IMG/VR virus record: IMGVR_UViG_3300010391_000105
Location: 1-28,589 of that record
DNA from: a virus
Direction: 5' to 3' (one strand)
Length of the DNA: 28,589 bases
In this document: positions 21,844-28,342 of the stretch, piece by piece
How positions within the stretch are numbered: position 1 is the first letter of the stretch
Layout: every line of letters starts with the position of its first letter
Notes under the pieces: generated by a model
What the model saw: only the letters and a program-made list of their open reading frames with translations
The model's database searches: none
Told to the model about the DNA's origin: nothing
Position numbers and translations under genes: made by a program

Positions 21844-22335
21844 ATGGTGGACTGGACTTACATTCACGGATCGGATTACGAGGAGTTCCGAAGGCAATGG
21901 CCGGAAGCGGCGGCGTTTTTTGTCACGGCATCGCTTCGCAACGAGTTCACACACCTCGACAGCTTGGGGAGAACTCAGTTCGGGCGTAGCGAATGGCAGG
22001 AAAAACGCTATCAGGAATTAAAATCGCATTTCGGAATGCTTGAACGATGCCCGGAAAAACAGTGCCAATGGGGCATCCGTCCATTCGATCAAGACATGAA
22101 GAAGCTTGGGTTTCTGTCGGGTTTAATGGGAAATGACCTCAGCGAGTTCAAGGGCGTGGACATGATGCGGTGGCCCGAACGGAAGATTTTAGCCATGAAT
22201 CACGCTGACGCAACGTGTCTTTTGGAGAATCTATTCCAAAGCGAGAAACTCGAAGTGGCTTGGATTCCTGACGAACTTATGCCTCATAGCATTTCGTATT
22301 CTTTTCGCACGGTAGCGGGAGGGGAGAATGTCTAA
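21844..22335 (+). CDS. Hypothetical early protein
   Basis: This 163-residue protein probably starts at ATG 21844, which has GGAGG just upstream. An alternative ATG at 21826 would add six residues. It is a soluble, acidic protein rich in aromatic residues (YIHGSDYEEFRRQWPEAAAF), with a mid-region CPEKQCQWGI that could bind metal. No family was recognised. It overlaps the next gene by 8 bp. Confidence 0.65.
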   Translation: MVDWTYIHGSDYEEFRRQWPEAAAFFVTASLRNEFTHLDSLGRTQFGRSEWQEKRYQELKSHFGMLERCPEKQCQWGIRPFDQDMKKLGFLSGLMGNDLSEFKGVDMMRWPERKILAMNHADATCLLENLFQSEKLEVAWIPDELMPHSISYSFRTVAGGENV

Positions 22336-22519
22336 GTATCTTGTCGTCCGAGATTTAGAGCAAGGCGGGTACGAGATTCTTGATGAATATGGCAACGAGC
22401 CCTTGGGCGATTACAACTATATGTTCCACAGTGAATGTACTGTCAATCTGGACCCTATCTGCCGATTGCTAAATACGCTGGCGTGGGCGGCGGTCAATAC
22501 CCTGGGGGTGGCGAAGTGA
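22328..22519 (+). CDS. Small hypothetical protein
   Basis: This 63-residue protein starts at ATG 22328 behind GGGAGGGGAG. It is acidic in the first half (VVRDLEQGGYEILDEYGNEP) and hydrophobic in the second (LLNTLAWAAVNTLGVAK). It ends with the GVAK/GTGA junction that recurs in this region. No family was recognised. Confidence 0.6.
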   Translation: MSKYLVVRDLEQGGYEILDEYGNEPLGDYNYMFHSECTVNLDPICRLLNTLAWAAVNTLGVAK

Positions 22520-22734
22520 AAAAGACGTTACAGATGCGATACGGAGGAGTGCTTGGACTGTTGGCGGAATGTGCCGTCCAAATGCGCCATACGCCTGAGT
22601 GCGAGGAATTGCGAGAGTCCATCGAACAGTGCTTCGCAGATGCGGAATGCGACGGATACCGCTGGAGGCGCGTCCTTGATAGTTTTGAACTGTGGTACGA
22701 CCCAATGCGGCCATCGCCGGGGGTGGCAAAGTGA
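22516..22734 (+). CDS. Small hypothetical protein
   Basis: This 72-residue protein starts at GTG 22516, inside the GTGA overlap. Helical segments with several cysteines (GLLAECAVQMRHTPECEELR, then CFADAECDGYRWRR) suggest a compact, possibly metal-binding domain. It ends in GVAK followed by GTGA, like its upstream neighbour. Confidence 0.6.
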   Translation: MKKTLQMRYGGVLGLLAECAVQMRHTPECEELRESIEQCFADAECDGYRWRRVLDSFELWYDPMRPSPGVAK

Positions 22735-22745
22735 AAGGGAAAGCG

Positions 22746-23006
22746 ATGAGCAAGCAGTTCCGAATTACATCCGGCGATTACGGCGACCACAGAGGCGTTG
22801 CATGGGATTTTGATAACGGGTCGTACCATGCGGTGATGCCAACCCTGTTCGCCGAGGTGGTAGTGCAGCGTTGCAACGCCCACGACGCGCTGGTAGCCGC
22901 GCTGGAGGCGATGCTGGAAGCGAATGACACGACGCAATCATACGCACCGGGACTTGCGCTTTTAGCGGAACGGCAAGCCCGCGCCGCGCTGGCGCTGGCG
23001 AAGTAA
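22746..23006 (+). CDS. Small hypothetical protein with C-terminal helix
   Basis: This 86-residue protein is called from ATG 22746 (preceded by AAAGGGAAAG); a GTG at 22731 in the upstream junction is also in frame. It has a beta-like N-terminus (FRITSGDYGDHRGVAWDFDN) and an Ala/Leu-rich C-terminal helix with the common phage segment HDALVAALEAMLEANDTTQ. It is the last gene before the 23088 terminator. Confidence 0.6.
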   Translation: MSKQFRITSGDYGDHRGVAWDFDNGSYHAVMPTLFAEVVVQRCNAHDALVAALEAMLEANDTTQSYAPGLALLAERQARAALALAK

Positions 23007-23087
23007 GGGCCTCCGGGGCCGATCCTGCCTGAGAGGAGGAGCATCAACACCCGGCGCGTGGGAGTCCAACAACAAACCGGAAAGCAG

Positions 23088-23112
23088 CCCGGCGACGCGC
23101 CCGCCGGGTTTT
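23088..23112 (+). terminator. Rho-independent terminator inside the early region
   Basis: CCCGGCG (23088-23094) pairs with CGCCGGG (23102-23108) around a 7-nt loop, followed by TTTT and CCTG. It lies 82 bp after a stop codon. A Shine-Dalgarno-like GAGAGGAGGA (23031-23040) upstream has no start codon at a usable distance. Termination would be partial or regulated, because similar accessory genes continue downstream in the same direction. Confidence 0.65.
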
Positions 23113-23122
23113 CCTGATTCTC

Positions 23123-23222
23123 GTCGGCGGTTCGGGTGCCTCCCGCCCGACTGTACGGAGTCCAGGCTTGGGGATTGGGCCGCTGCGGACGGCCCCTCAA
23201 ACTATCCCCAAGCGCCGCCGAC
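23123..23222 (+). ncRNA. Strongly folded RNA element, multi-branched, upstream of 23252
   Basis: A closing stem pairs GTCGGCGG (23123-23130) with CCGCCGAC (23215-23222). Inside it, CGGG (23133-23136) pairs with CCCG (23142-23145), GACT (23149-23152) with AGTC (23159-23162), and a long arm pairs CTTGGGGAT (23167-23175) with ATCCCCAAG (23204-23212). An inner stem GGGCCG/CGGCCC (23177-23182/23190-23195) lies within that arm. All arms fit together without conflict. The element sits between a terminator and the AGGAGGGG ribosome-binding site of the next gene and contains no gene. It may be a riboregulator, processed small RNA or mRNA leader. No known class was recognised. Confidence 0.5.
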
Positions 23223-23251
23223 AAGAGACAGGAACACAACAGGAGGGGAAC

Positions 23252-23500
23252 ATGCACATCTGTTTACACGATTTCGACAGATGGATGGAAGAGACCGACA
23301 AGTGGCGGCAGATGGTCGAGGAGCACGAGAAGCGCCTGGCCGCGGTTGAGCAGCCGAAGCCCGCGCCCGGCACCGTGACGATCCAGTTGGCCCCCAAGGA
23401 AGCCAAAAAGTTGAAGCGCCAACTTAAAGACGAGGATTTGTCTGAATTAGACATCGTTGACGCGGTGCTTTTGCGCGTGCTGGTGGCGGCGAAACCATGA
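23252..23500 (+). CDS. Hypothetical coiled-coil protein
   Basis: This 82-residue protein starts at ATG 23252 behind AGGAGGGG, 29 bp after the folded RNA element. An in-frame ATG at 23168 would start inside that structure. It has a helical, charged N-terminal half (DRWMEETDKWRQMVEEHEKR), a Pro/Ala linker, and a helical C-terminal part (KEAKKLKRQLKDEDLSELDI). It ends at an ATGA overlap, and resembles genes with a variant of the VAK junction (VAAKP). Confidence 0.65.
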   Translation: MHICLHDFDRWMEETDKWRQMVEEHEKRLAAVEQPKPAPGTVTIQLAPKEAKKLKRQLKDEDLSELDIVDAVLLRVLVAAKP

Positions 23501-23748
23501 GGGACCGGAATAAGGATTTAACGTTGCGAAGGGAAATGCGGACCCAAGGGCCAAGACCCGTGTACGGCGGCGTGGTGGGAACACGCTCCGATATCGACGC
23601 GAATACGGAAGCCCTCAAGGCGCGGCTCCGCATGACGCCGGATGAGCAGGCCAATTATCGGGGCTGCCGTACCGTGTGGGAGCACTTGAAAAGCGTACAG
23701 CGCATGTGCAACTACATCGCCAGAGTGCAGGAGGAGATAGAGAAATGA
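23497..23748 (+). CDS. Small hypothetical protein
   Basis: This 83-residue basic protein starts within ATGA. The sequence (LRREMRTQGPRPVYGGVVGT, then TEALKARLRMTPDEQANYRG) is helical with a proline-rich start. I recognise no family. It is overlapped at both ends by its neighbours and is therefore probably translated in step with them. Confidence 0.6.
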   Translation: MRDRNKDLTLRREMRTQGPRPVYGGVVGTRSDIDANTEALKARLRMTPDEQANYRGCRTVWEHLKSVQRMCNYIARVQEEIEK

Positions 23749-24125
23749 AGATCGGCGACATCGTTTATATTCAACGTCACAAGCACGTGTACGCTGCCAG
23801 CGTGCTATGGGCCGGGGACATCGCGGGCAACGAGAATGGCGAAGGCACGATGAATGACCCGTGTTACAGACCGGTCGCGCTGGTAGAGTCACGGAGCGTA
23901 AATGGACGCAGGCTGGTAGAATTAATCGCGGTCCACCGGAACCGGGACTGCCCTGAGCGCAGCATCCGGCGCACCGAGCGGGCCGCGCTGAAATCCGCGT
24001 TGCGGTGGCTGGCGAGCGTCCAGTACGAACTCCAGGGCGAACTGAAACGCGCCGAATCGCTGGAAGAGGATGCGGCGGCGCTGCGGAAGCGGATGAAGGA
24101 CCTGGAGTTGCGCCATGCCGTGTGA
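23745..24125 (+). CDS. Hypothetical protein with a C-terminal coiled coil
   Basis: This 126-residue protein starts at ATG 23745 (ATGA). The N-terminal half looks like a small SH3-like beta domain (KIGDIVYIQRHKHVYAASVL). The C-terminal half is a coiled coil (QYELQGELKRAESLEEDAAA, then LRKRMKDLELRH). It overlaps the HNH endonuclease gene by 11 bp. Confidence 0.65.
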   Translation: MKIGDIVYIQRHKHVYAASVLWAGDIAGNENGEGTMNDPCYRPVALVESRSVNGRRLVELIAVHRNRDCPERSIRRTERAALKSALRWLASVQYELQGELKRAESLEEDAAALRKRMKDLELRHAV

Positions 24126-24504
24126 CTATCAGCGAGACTACAATTCCAACTTCCGTTCTGAGGTGGTCCTGCGTATTCGGGCGCGGGCGCACGATAGGTG
24201 CGAGCGGTGTTTGGTGAAGAATCACGCGGTTGGCTTCCGCGATCCGCGGGACGGAGCGTTTTGGGAAGAGGATGGAGATCGTTACATTCCCGACTTCGTG
24301 ATTGAGGCCAACCACCGGTTGCTCACCATCGTCTGCACCGTCGCGCACCTAAACCACGACAGTCGCGACGATCGGGATGAGAACCTGGCGTTTCTGTGCC
24401 AGCGCTGCCACTTGGCGCATGATCGAGAACATCACATGGAGAAGGCGAAGCGGACTCGCGCTGGCGGGCCGCTGCTGACTGACGGACTGGAGGTGGCGAA
24501 GTGA
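24115..24504 (+). CDS. HNH endonuclease
   Basis: This 129-residue protein has the phage HNH layout: a Cys pair in DRCERCLVKNHAVG (Cys29, Cys32), then TVAHLNHDSRDDRDENLAFL (His78/His81 and Asn90), then CQRCHLAHD (Cys95, Cys98, His99). The cysteines form the structural zinc site and the His/Asn residues the metal-dependent nuclease centre. It may cut DNA during packaging or recombination, or be a moron-type nuclease. It ends with the EVAK/GTGA junction shared with other genes here. Confidence 0.8.
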   Translation: MPCDYQRDYNSNFRSEVVLRIRARAHDRCERCLVKNHAVGFRDPRDGAFWEEDGDRYIPDFVIEANHRLLTIVCTVAHLNHDSRDDRDENLAFLCQRCHLAHDREHHMEKAKRTRAGGPLLTDGLEVAK

Positions 24505-24737
24505 AAATCACAATCATACCGTTGGGCCAAGACAACTGGACGTGGTGTTTGGACATCAATGGAGCGGCTATTGAGCCGGTCGAAGTATCCTACAACCGTA
24601 ATTCGGATGCCGTGCGCGGCTGCTACCGTTTCATCGCGGCCACGTGGAACGAGATGTCGCCCGCATGGACCTGGCGGGACGTGCGAACCAAGTTGCGAAT
24701 GCAGCAAGGCATCGTGCCCGAGGTGCGGCGGAGGTGA
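24501..24737 (+). CDS. Small hypothetical protein
   Basis: This 78-residue protein starts at GTG 24501 in the GTGA overlap. It has a beta-rich, aromatic N-terminus (KITIIPLGQDNWTWCLDING) and a basic C-terminus (RTKLRMQQGIVPEVRRR). No family was recognised. A 47-bp gap follows, holding only the ribosome-binding site of the next gene. Confidence 0.6.
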   Translation: MKITIIPLGQDNWTWCLDINGAAIEPVEVSYNRNSDAVRGCYRFIAATWNEMSPAWTWRDVRTKLRMQQGIVPEVRRR

Positions 24738-24784
24738 AGCCCGACGTGAAACTCAGCCTGCGGACGGACAGCGGAGGGTAAGCC

Positions 24785-24967
24785 ATGACACCAGAAGAAG
24801 TATGGACGAAAGCCTTTTGTGCCGCGGCGTCACATCCGCCAGATAGGATTTGGCGTGATGCATCAGATCGCATGGCAGTCTCTTACGCGATAGCGGCTTA
24901 CGCTGAGATTGTGGCCGAGCGAGCACTGCATGAGTTCACGAGAATATTCAACGGAGGGAAACCATGA
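24785..24967 (+). CDS. Small hypothetical helical protein
   Basis: This 60-residue protein is preceded by GGAGGGTAAGCC. It is mostly helical (VWTKAFCAAASHPPDRIWRD, then MAVSYAIAAYAEIVAERALH). No family was recognised. It overlaps the following zinc-ribbon gene by ATGA. Confidence 0.6.
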   Translation: MTPEEVWTKAFCAAASHPPDRIWRDASDRMAVSYAIAAYAEIVAERALHEFTRIFNGGKP

Positions 24968-25173
24968 CCGACGAACGCATCGACAACCGGCGCGTCGATT
25001 TTGTGGACTCGTTCAGCCCCGGCGTTCCGCCGCCTACCGGCTATCTCGATTGGCATGAGTGGGCGCGGGTGCAGGACAAGGCGGGGTTGCGGCAAAAGAC
25101 TTGTACGGTCTGCGGGCGCTACCGCTTCCCGCAAGAGCTGGACGGCGCGAAGTGCAAAGGAGGATGCAAGTGA
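24964..25173 (+). CDS. Small zinc-ribbon protein
   Basis: This 69-residue protein has a Pro-rich N-terminal half (SPGVPPPTGYLDWHEWARVQ) and a C-terminal zinc ribbon, TCTVCGRYRFPQELDGAKCK followed by GGC, with Cys pairs spaced as in small nucleic-acid- or protein-binding ribbons. It overlaps the methyltransferase gene by GTGA. Confidence 0.65.
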   Translation: MTDERIDNRRVDFVDSFSPGVPPPTGYLDWHEWARVQDKAGLRQKTCTVCGRYRFPQELDGAKCKGGCK

Positions 25174-25736
25174 CCGCGCCTGACCCGGGCATCGCGGAGC
25201 TTCGCTTGCGCTTCTCGGTTGAGTGGGCTATGCCGTCGCGCTGGACGTTTTCAATTCCACCAATCGCTGAGTTCTGTGACCGCTGGCTTGAGGGAAAGAA
25301 ATTGATCGTGGACCCGTTCGCGGGGCAATCGACGCGGGCGCACCTGCGGAATGACTTGGGGCAAGGCGGCATAGACGCGGTCGCATGGCTTGAAAGCCTT
25401 TTGCCGGAGTACGAGGGCAGGGCCAACGCTGTCTTATTCGATCCGCCCTATTCACCGCGCCAGATTTCCGAGTGCTATCAGCAAATAGGGCGCAAGGCGA
25501 CAATGGCAGACACGCAAGATGCCGCGTTACGCAGTCGCGTGAAGCCGGTCCTCTCGCGTTTGCTCGCTCCTGGAGGCGTGGCGCTCTCGTTCGGCTGGCA
25601 GTCGTGCGGCATGGGGCGCGAGTGGGAAACACACGAGATCATGCTTGTCCAGCACGGCGGCGGGCATAACGACACGATATGCGTAGCACAGACGAAGCCG
25701 ATGGAGAACCAGTTGATGTTTGGAGAATTAGCATGA
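25170..25736 (+). CDS. Orphan DNA (adenine-N6 or cytosine-N4) methyltransferase
   Basis: This 188-residue protein starts at GTG 25170, six bases after AGGAGG (an ATG at 25164 directly follows that site). It has an AdoMet-binding motif LIVDPFAGQSTRA (residues 45-57) and the catalytic DPPY motif in AVLFDPPYSPRQ (87-98), the amino-methyltransferase signature. No restriction enzyme gene is nearby, so the enzyme is an orphan that could protect phage DNA from host restriction or regulate expression. Its first codons share a 21-bp repeat with the start of the following gene. Confidence 0.82.
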   Translation: MTAPDPGIAELRLRFSVEWAMPSRWTFSIPPIAEFCDRWLEGKKLIVDPFAGQSTRAHLRNDLGQGGIDAVAWLESLLPEYEGRANAVLFDPPYSPRQISECYQQIGRKATMADTQDAALRSRVKPVLSRLLAPGGVALSFGWQSCGMGREWETHEIMLVQHGGGHNDTICVAQTKPMENQLMFGELA

Positions 25737-26197
25737 CCACCCTTTCGCCTGACCCCGGCATCGCGGCGACGGCCATCCGCATCACGTTGCCGCTGCCGCC
25801 GTCCAAGAACGCGCTGCACGTTCCGGCGATCCACCACGAGAAAGGGACGCCGCGCACGTTCAGCACCACGGAAGCGCGGGCCTGGTATCAGCAGGTGGTG
25901 GGGACGCGGAACCGCATGGGAGAGTTGACGGCGCAAGTTCTGGCGCACAAGACGGAATGGGCGTGGGCCTACGCCCCGTGGGCGCAGCTCAACGTGTCCT
26001 ACGTCGTCTATAAGCCAAGGTGGAATCACAGCGACTGCCACAACCACGAAGAGGCGCTATTCGATGCGCTGGAAAAGAGCGGCCTCATCAACAATGATTG
26101 CGCGATATACAAACACAGCGGGGAACGCGGCGAATGGACCGGCGGCGAGCCGCGAGTAGAGGTGACGCTTACGCCAATAGAAGGAGGAACGCGATGA
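25733..26197 (+). CDS. RusA-like Holliday junction resolvase, altered active site
   Basis: This 154-residue protein starts at ATG 25733 (ATGA). It has the family N-terminus (ITLPLPPSKNALHV) and the characteristic block NHSDCHNHEEALFDALEKSG, then LINND. Aligned to E. coli RusA, Asp70, Asn73, Asp80 and Asp91 are kept (Asp101, Asn104, Asp111, Asp122). Asp72 is replaced by His103, and Lys76 by Glu107, so the enzyme is diverged or uses metal differently. It would cut recombination junctions made with RecT and the nuclease. Confidence 0.75.
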   Translation: MTTLSPDPGIAATAIRITLPLPPSKNALHVPAIHHEKGTPRTFSTTEARAWYQQVVGTRNRMGELTAQVLAHKTEWAWAYAPWAQLNVSYVVYKPRWNHSDCHNHEEALFDALEKSGLINNDCAIYKHSGERGEWTGGEPRVEVTLTPIEGGTR

Positions 26198-26382
26198 ATC
26201 ACAGCGGACAGACGAAGATAATAATTAACGCATCTGACTCAAGCGCATGGGTGGTGAGTTCACTCATGGCGGAAGCACGCGCCCTGGAGAAACACGCCGA
26301 AGCATCTTTGGATGACGTGCCGAAACGTTGTGTGACGGTTGCGATTTTCGTTTACGACGAGAAAATGGAGGAAACGCGATGA
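26194..26382 (+). CDS. Small hypothetical protein
   Basis: This 62-residue protein starts at ATG 26194 (ATGA) behind AAGGAGGAACGC. It has an alternating hydrophobic pattern (TKIIINASDSSAWVVSSLMA, then CVTVAIFVYDEKME). No family was recognised. It overlaps the next gene by ATGA. Confidence 0.6.
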   Translation: MNHSGQTKIIINASDSSAWVVSSLMAEARALEKHAEASLDDVPKRCVTVAIFVYDEKMEETR

Positions 26383-27488
26383 GCAACGAGTTCAAGCCGA
26401 TGGAGACCGCGCCGAGGGACGGGCGGAAAGTGGAGCTGCGAGTCTCGACAGATGGTCGCAGCGTTGGCATACGCGCCTGGAAAGACGAGGCATGGATGGA
26501 TGATACAGGGTGCCGTTGGAGTGGGAGCGGATACGACGGCTGGCGCGACATCGCCCCTGCGTCTGCTTCGGGCGCGATTGAGCGGTTATGCACCGAAGTC
26601 GACGTGATGTGTAGGAATTACACCGACTTGCGGGCGAGAGAATGGCGAGCGATGGCACAGCAGGCCCGCGCTGAGTTGGCCGCGCTGCGGAAGGGCAAGG
26701 CGGATGCCGAGGCCCTGGCTGAAGATCGCCGACAGTTCATCAAGTACCAGGCCGAATTCTGGAAGGCCGAAGTCGCCGACCTCAAGGCGCAACTCGCCGC
26801 GCAGGGCATCTTGCCGGGGCGACAGTGGGAAGCAAAAAAAGATGGCGACGCATATATTCTCAGTCGCGAGGACGGAGTAAGCGTTCACTCTGGCATCAGG
26901 ATGACGCGAATTGTCTGCGAATGGATAGCCGACGCCCACAACCGCGATCTTGGTCCAGCGGCGCAGGTGGACAATCTCATCGCGCCGCCCATGACGGAGC
27001 ACGAACGGTATGCGTTCAACGCCGCTATCTATGGCGACGATACCGATTACGATTGTGATGCCATGAGCGGTTTTCTCGACCGCGTAGCGCCTGGATGGAT
27101 CAAATGCGAGATACCGGAGGATGCACCACAGGTGGACGAGGCCGACAAGCCCACCGAGCCTATCGAGCAGGTGCTACGGAAGCTTGCGGCGGAGGTGCCG
27201 CAATCGGAATGGGACGCGCTGGAAGCCGCCGACGCGGGAGTCACAGCACCGACGATGGTGGAGTTCCGGGAACTGGAAAAGCGGTTGGATGACCTTGCCC
27301 GTGCCATCAACACCGTCGAGCGTGAATCCGAGGACCGCGACGAGGCGCTGGCGACCGCTCAGGCCCGCGACCGCGACGTGCTGCGGCGGCTGATTCAGAC
27401 ACTCGTAGATTTCGAGGAGAGGCAACTGGCAGGCTCAGGCAATCGCTCGGAACTTCGGCGTGGTCTGGCCGCGCTCGCGGCGGGGTGA
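26379..27488 (+). CDS. Modular early protein: PMETAPRDG domain plus coiled coils
   Basis: This 369-residue protein starts at ATG 26379. Residues 1-70 carry FKPMETAPRDGRKVELRVST and a WRDIAP ending, a module found alone or fused in many phage early proteins. Residues about 100-150 and 300-365 are coiled coils (QFIKYQAEFWKAEVADLKAQ; REL.EKRL-type heptads). The middle (residues about 200-245) is an Asp/Tyr-rich segment. The mix of modules suggests a chimeric gene built from accessory parts. Function is unknown. Confidence 0.65.
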   Translation: MSNEFKPMETAPRDGRKVELRVSTDGRSVGIRAWKDEAWMDDTGCRWSGSGYDGWRDIAPASASGAIERLCTEVDVMCRNYTDLRAREWRAMAQQARAELAALRKGKADAEALAEDRRQFIKYQAEFWKAEVADLKAQLAAQGILPGRQWEAKKDGDAYILSREDGVSVHSGIRMTRIVCEWIADAHNRDLGPAAQVDNLIAPPMTEHERYAFNAAIYGDDTDYDCDAMSGFLDRVAPGWIKCEIPEDAPQVDEADKPTEPIEQVLRKLAAEVPQSEWDALEAADAGVTAPTMVEFRELEKRLDDLARAINTVERESEDRDEALATAQARDRDVLRRLIQTLVDFEERQLAGSGNRSELRRGLAALAAG

Positions 27489-27492
27489 AGCC

Positions 27493-27975
27493 ATGAGCGA
27501 ACTGTTCATCAAGTGCCCGGAGTGCGAAAACGGCTGGCAAGAACATGATGATGGGGAACAATGCACAAGAGATAGGTGTGAGAATTGCCGTGGTACCGGC
27601 TACGTCCCCGCGCCCGTGCCGGAGAGCGAACGGTGGGAAGCTCAGTATCAAGATGAATATCCATATTGGGGCAAGGTCGTTCATAGCATAACAAAAGAAA
27701 CGATCTGTGCGTATTTTAGCCACAAGGCAGTTGCGAGTCTATTGGCCGAAAAGCACAACGCCAGCGTCGCCCGCCTGCAAGCGCAGGTGGACGCGCTCAC
27801 GGCGCAACTCGCGGCGGCTGAGGCGGCGATGCCGGAGATAGGAGCCTTATTTTCCGGGTGGAGCGCCGATTCTGTCCGAGAGGCAGAGCGTAGTTATAAA
27901 AACCAGTGCATCGAGCGCATCCGCGAGCACCGCGAAAAGTACAAGGAGGCAAGCGATGGACCTGACGGAACGTAG
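27493..27975 (+). CDS. DnaJ-type zinc-finger protein with coiled coil
   Basis: This 160-residue protein starts at ATG 27493. An upstream ATG at 27460 would overlap the previous gene by 29 bp. Residues 8-37 contain two CxxCxxG-type knuckles, CPECENGW and CENCRGTGYV, the zinc-finger pattern of DnaJ. Residues about 90-120 form a coiled coil (RLQAQVDALTAQLAAAEAAM), nearly identical in style to one in the preceding gene. It could bind unfolded protein or host chaperones. It overlaps the next gene by 20 bp. Confidence 0.65.
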   Translation: MSELFIKCPECENGWQEHDDGEQCTRDRCENCRGTGYVPAPVPESERWEAQYQDEYPYWGKVVHSITKETICAYFSHKAVASLLAEKHNASVARLQAQVDALTAQLAAAEAAMPEIGALFSGWSADSVREAERSYKNQCIERIREHREKYKEASDGPDGT

Positions 27976-28342
27976 GGCAATATTCATTTATGACGCCGCC
28001 CGTCTTGCGGCAATCGCATCCCAAGCGCCGATAGTCCCGGTCCCTTGGGCCGTGCGAGAGGAAGCTTTTTGTACTCAATTCCTCAAGGTGATCGAGCGGC
28101 AGTGCGGACCACATCGGTCCAACTCACCAGAGGAACTACACGGCAGTTGGATGCAGGCGTACTTTGCGATGGGCTGGGTACATGGGGAGAAGTACGACAG
28201 GGAGAAGAAGATTCACCCTGACCTCGTGCCTTATGCGCAGTTGGGAAATCTGGAGCGTGATAAAGATGCCGTGTTCGTGGCGCTTTGCGAAATTGCAAGG
28301 CAATTTATGTACGAAGAGGAGTCCGCCGATGGAACCGCTTAA
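27956..28342 (+). CDS. RyR-domain phage protein
   Basis: This 128-residue protein starts at ATG 27956. The C-terminal half contains the RyR-type signature: ELHGSWMQAYFAMGWVHGEK, then HPDLVPYAQLGNLERDKDAV. That is a Trp, a Gly-x-x, a His-Pro-x-x-x-Pro-Tyr turn, then Leu-x-x-x-Glu-x-x-x-Asp. The N-terminus is helical with APIVPVPW. RyR domains occur in many phage and bacterial accessory proteins and probably bind a nucleotide or small ligand; the role in phages is not established. It overlaps the next gene by 14 bp. Confidence 0.8.
   Translation: MDLTERRAIFIYDAARLAAIASQAPIVPVPWAVREEAFCTQFLKVIERQCGPHRSNSPEELHGSWMQAYFAMGWVHGEKYDREKKIHPDLVPYAQLGNLERDKDAVFVALCEIARQFMYEEESADGTA

Noticed and set aside
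23518-24348. A 276-codon minus-strand frame across the accessory genes
   Set aside because: It is antisense to four overlapping genes including a motif-supported HNH nuclease, and its composition (Arg, Pro, His, Ser) is that of a shadow frame.
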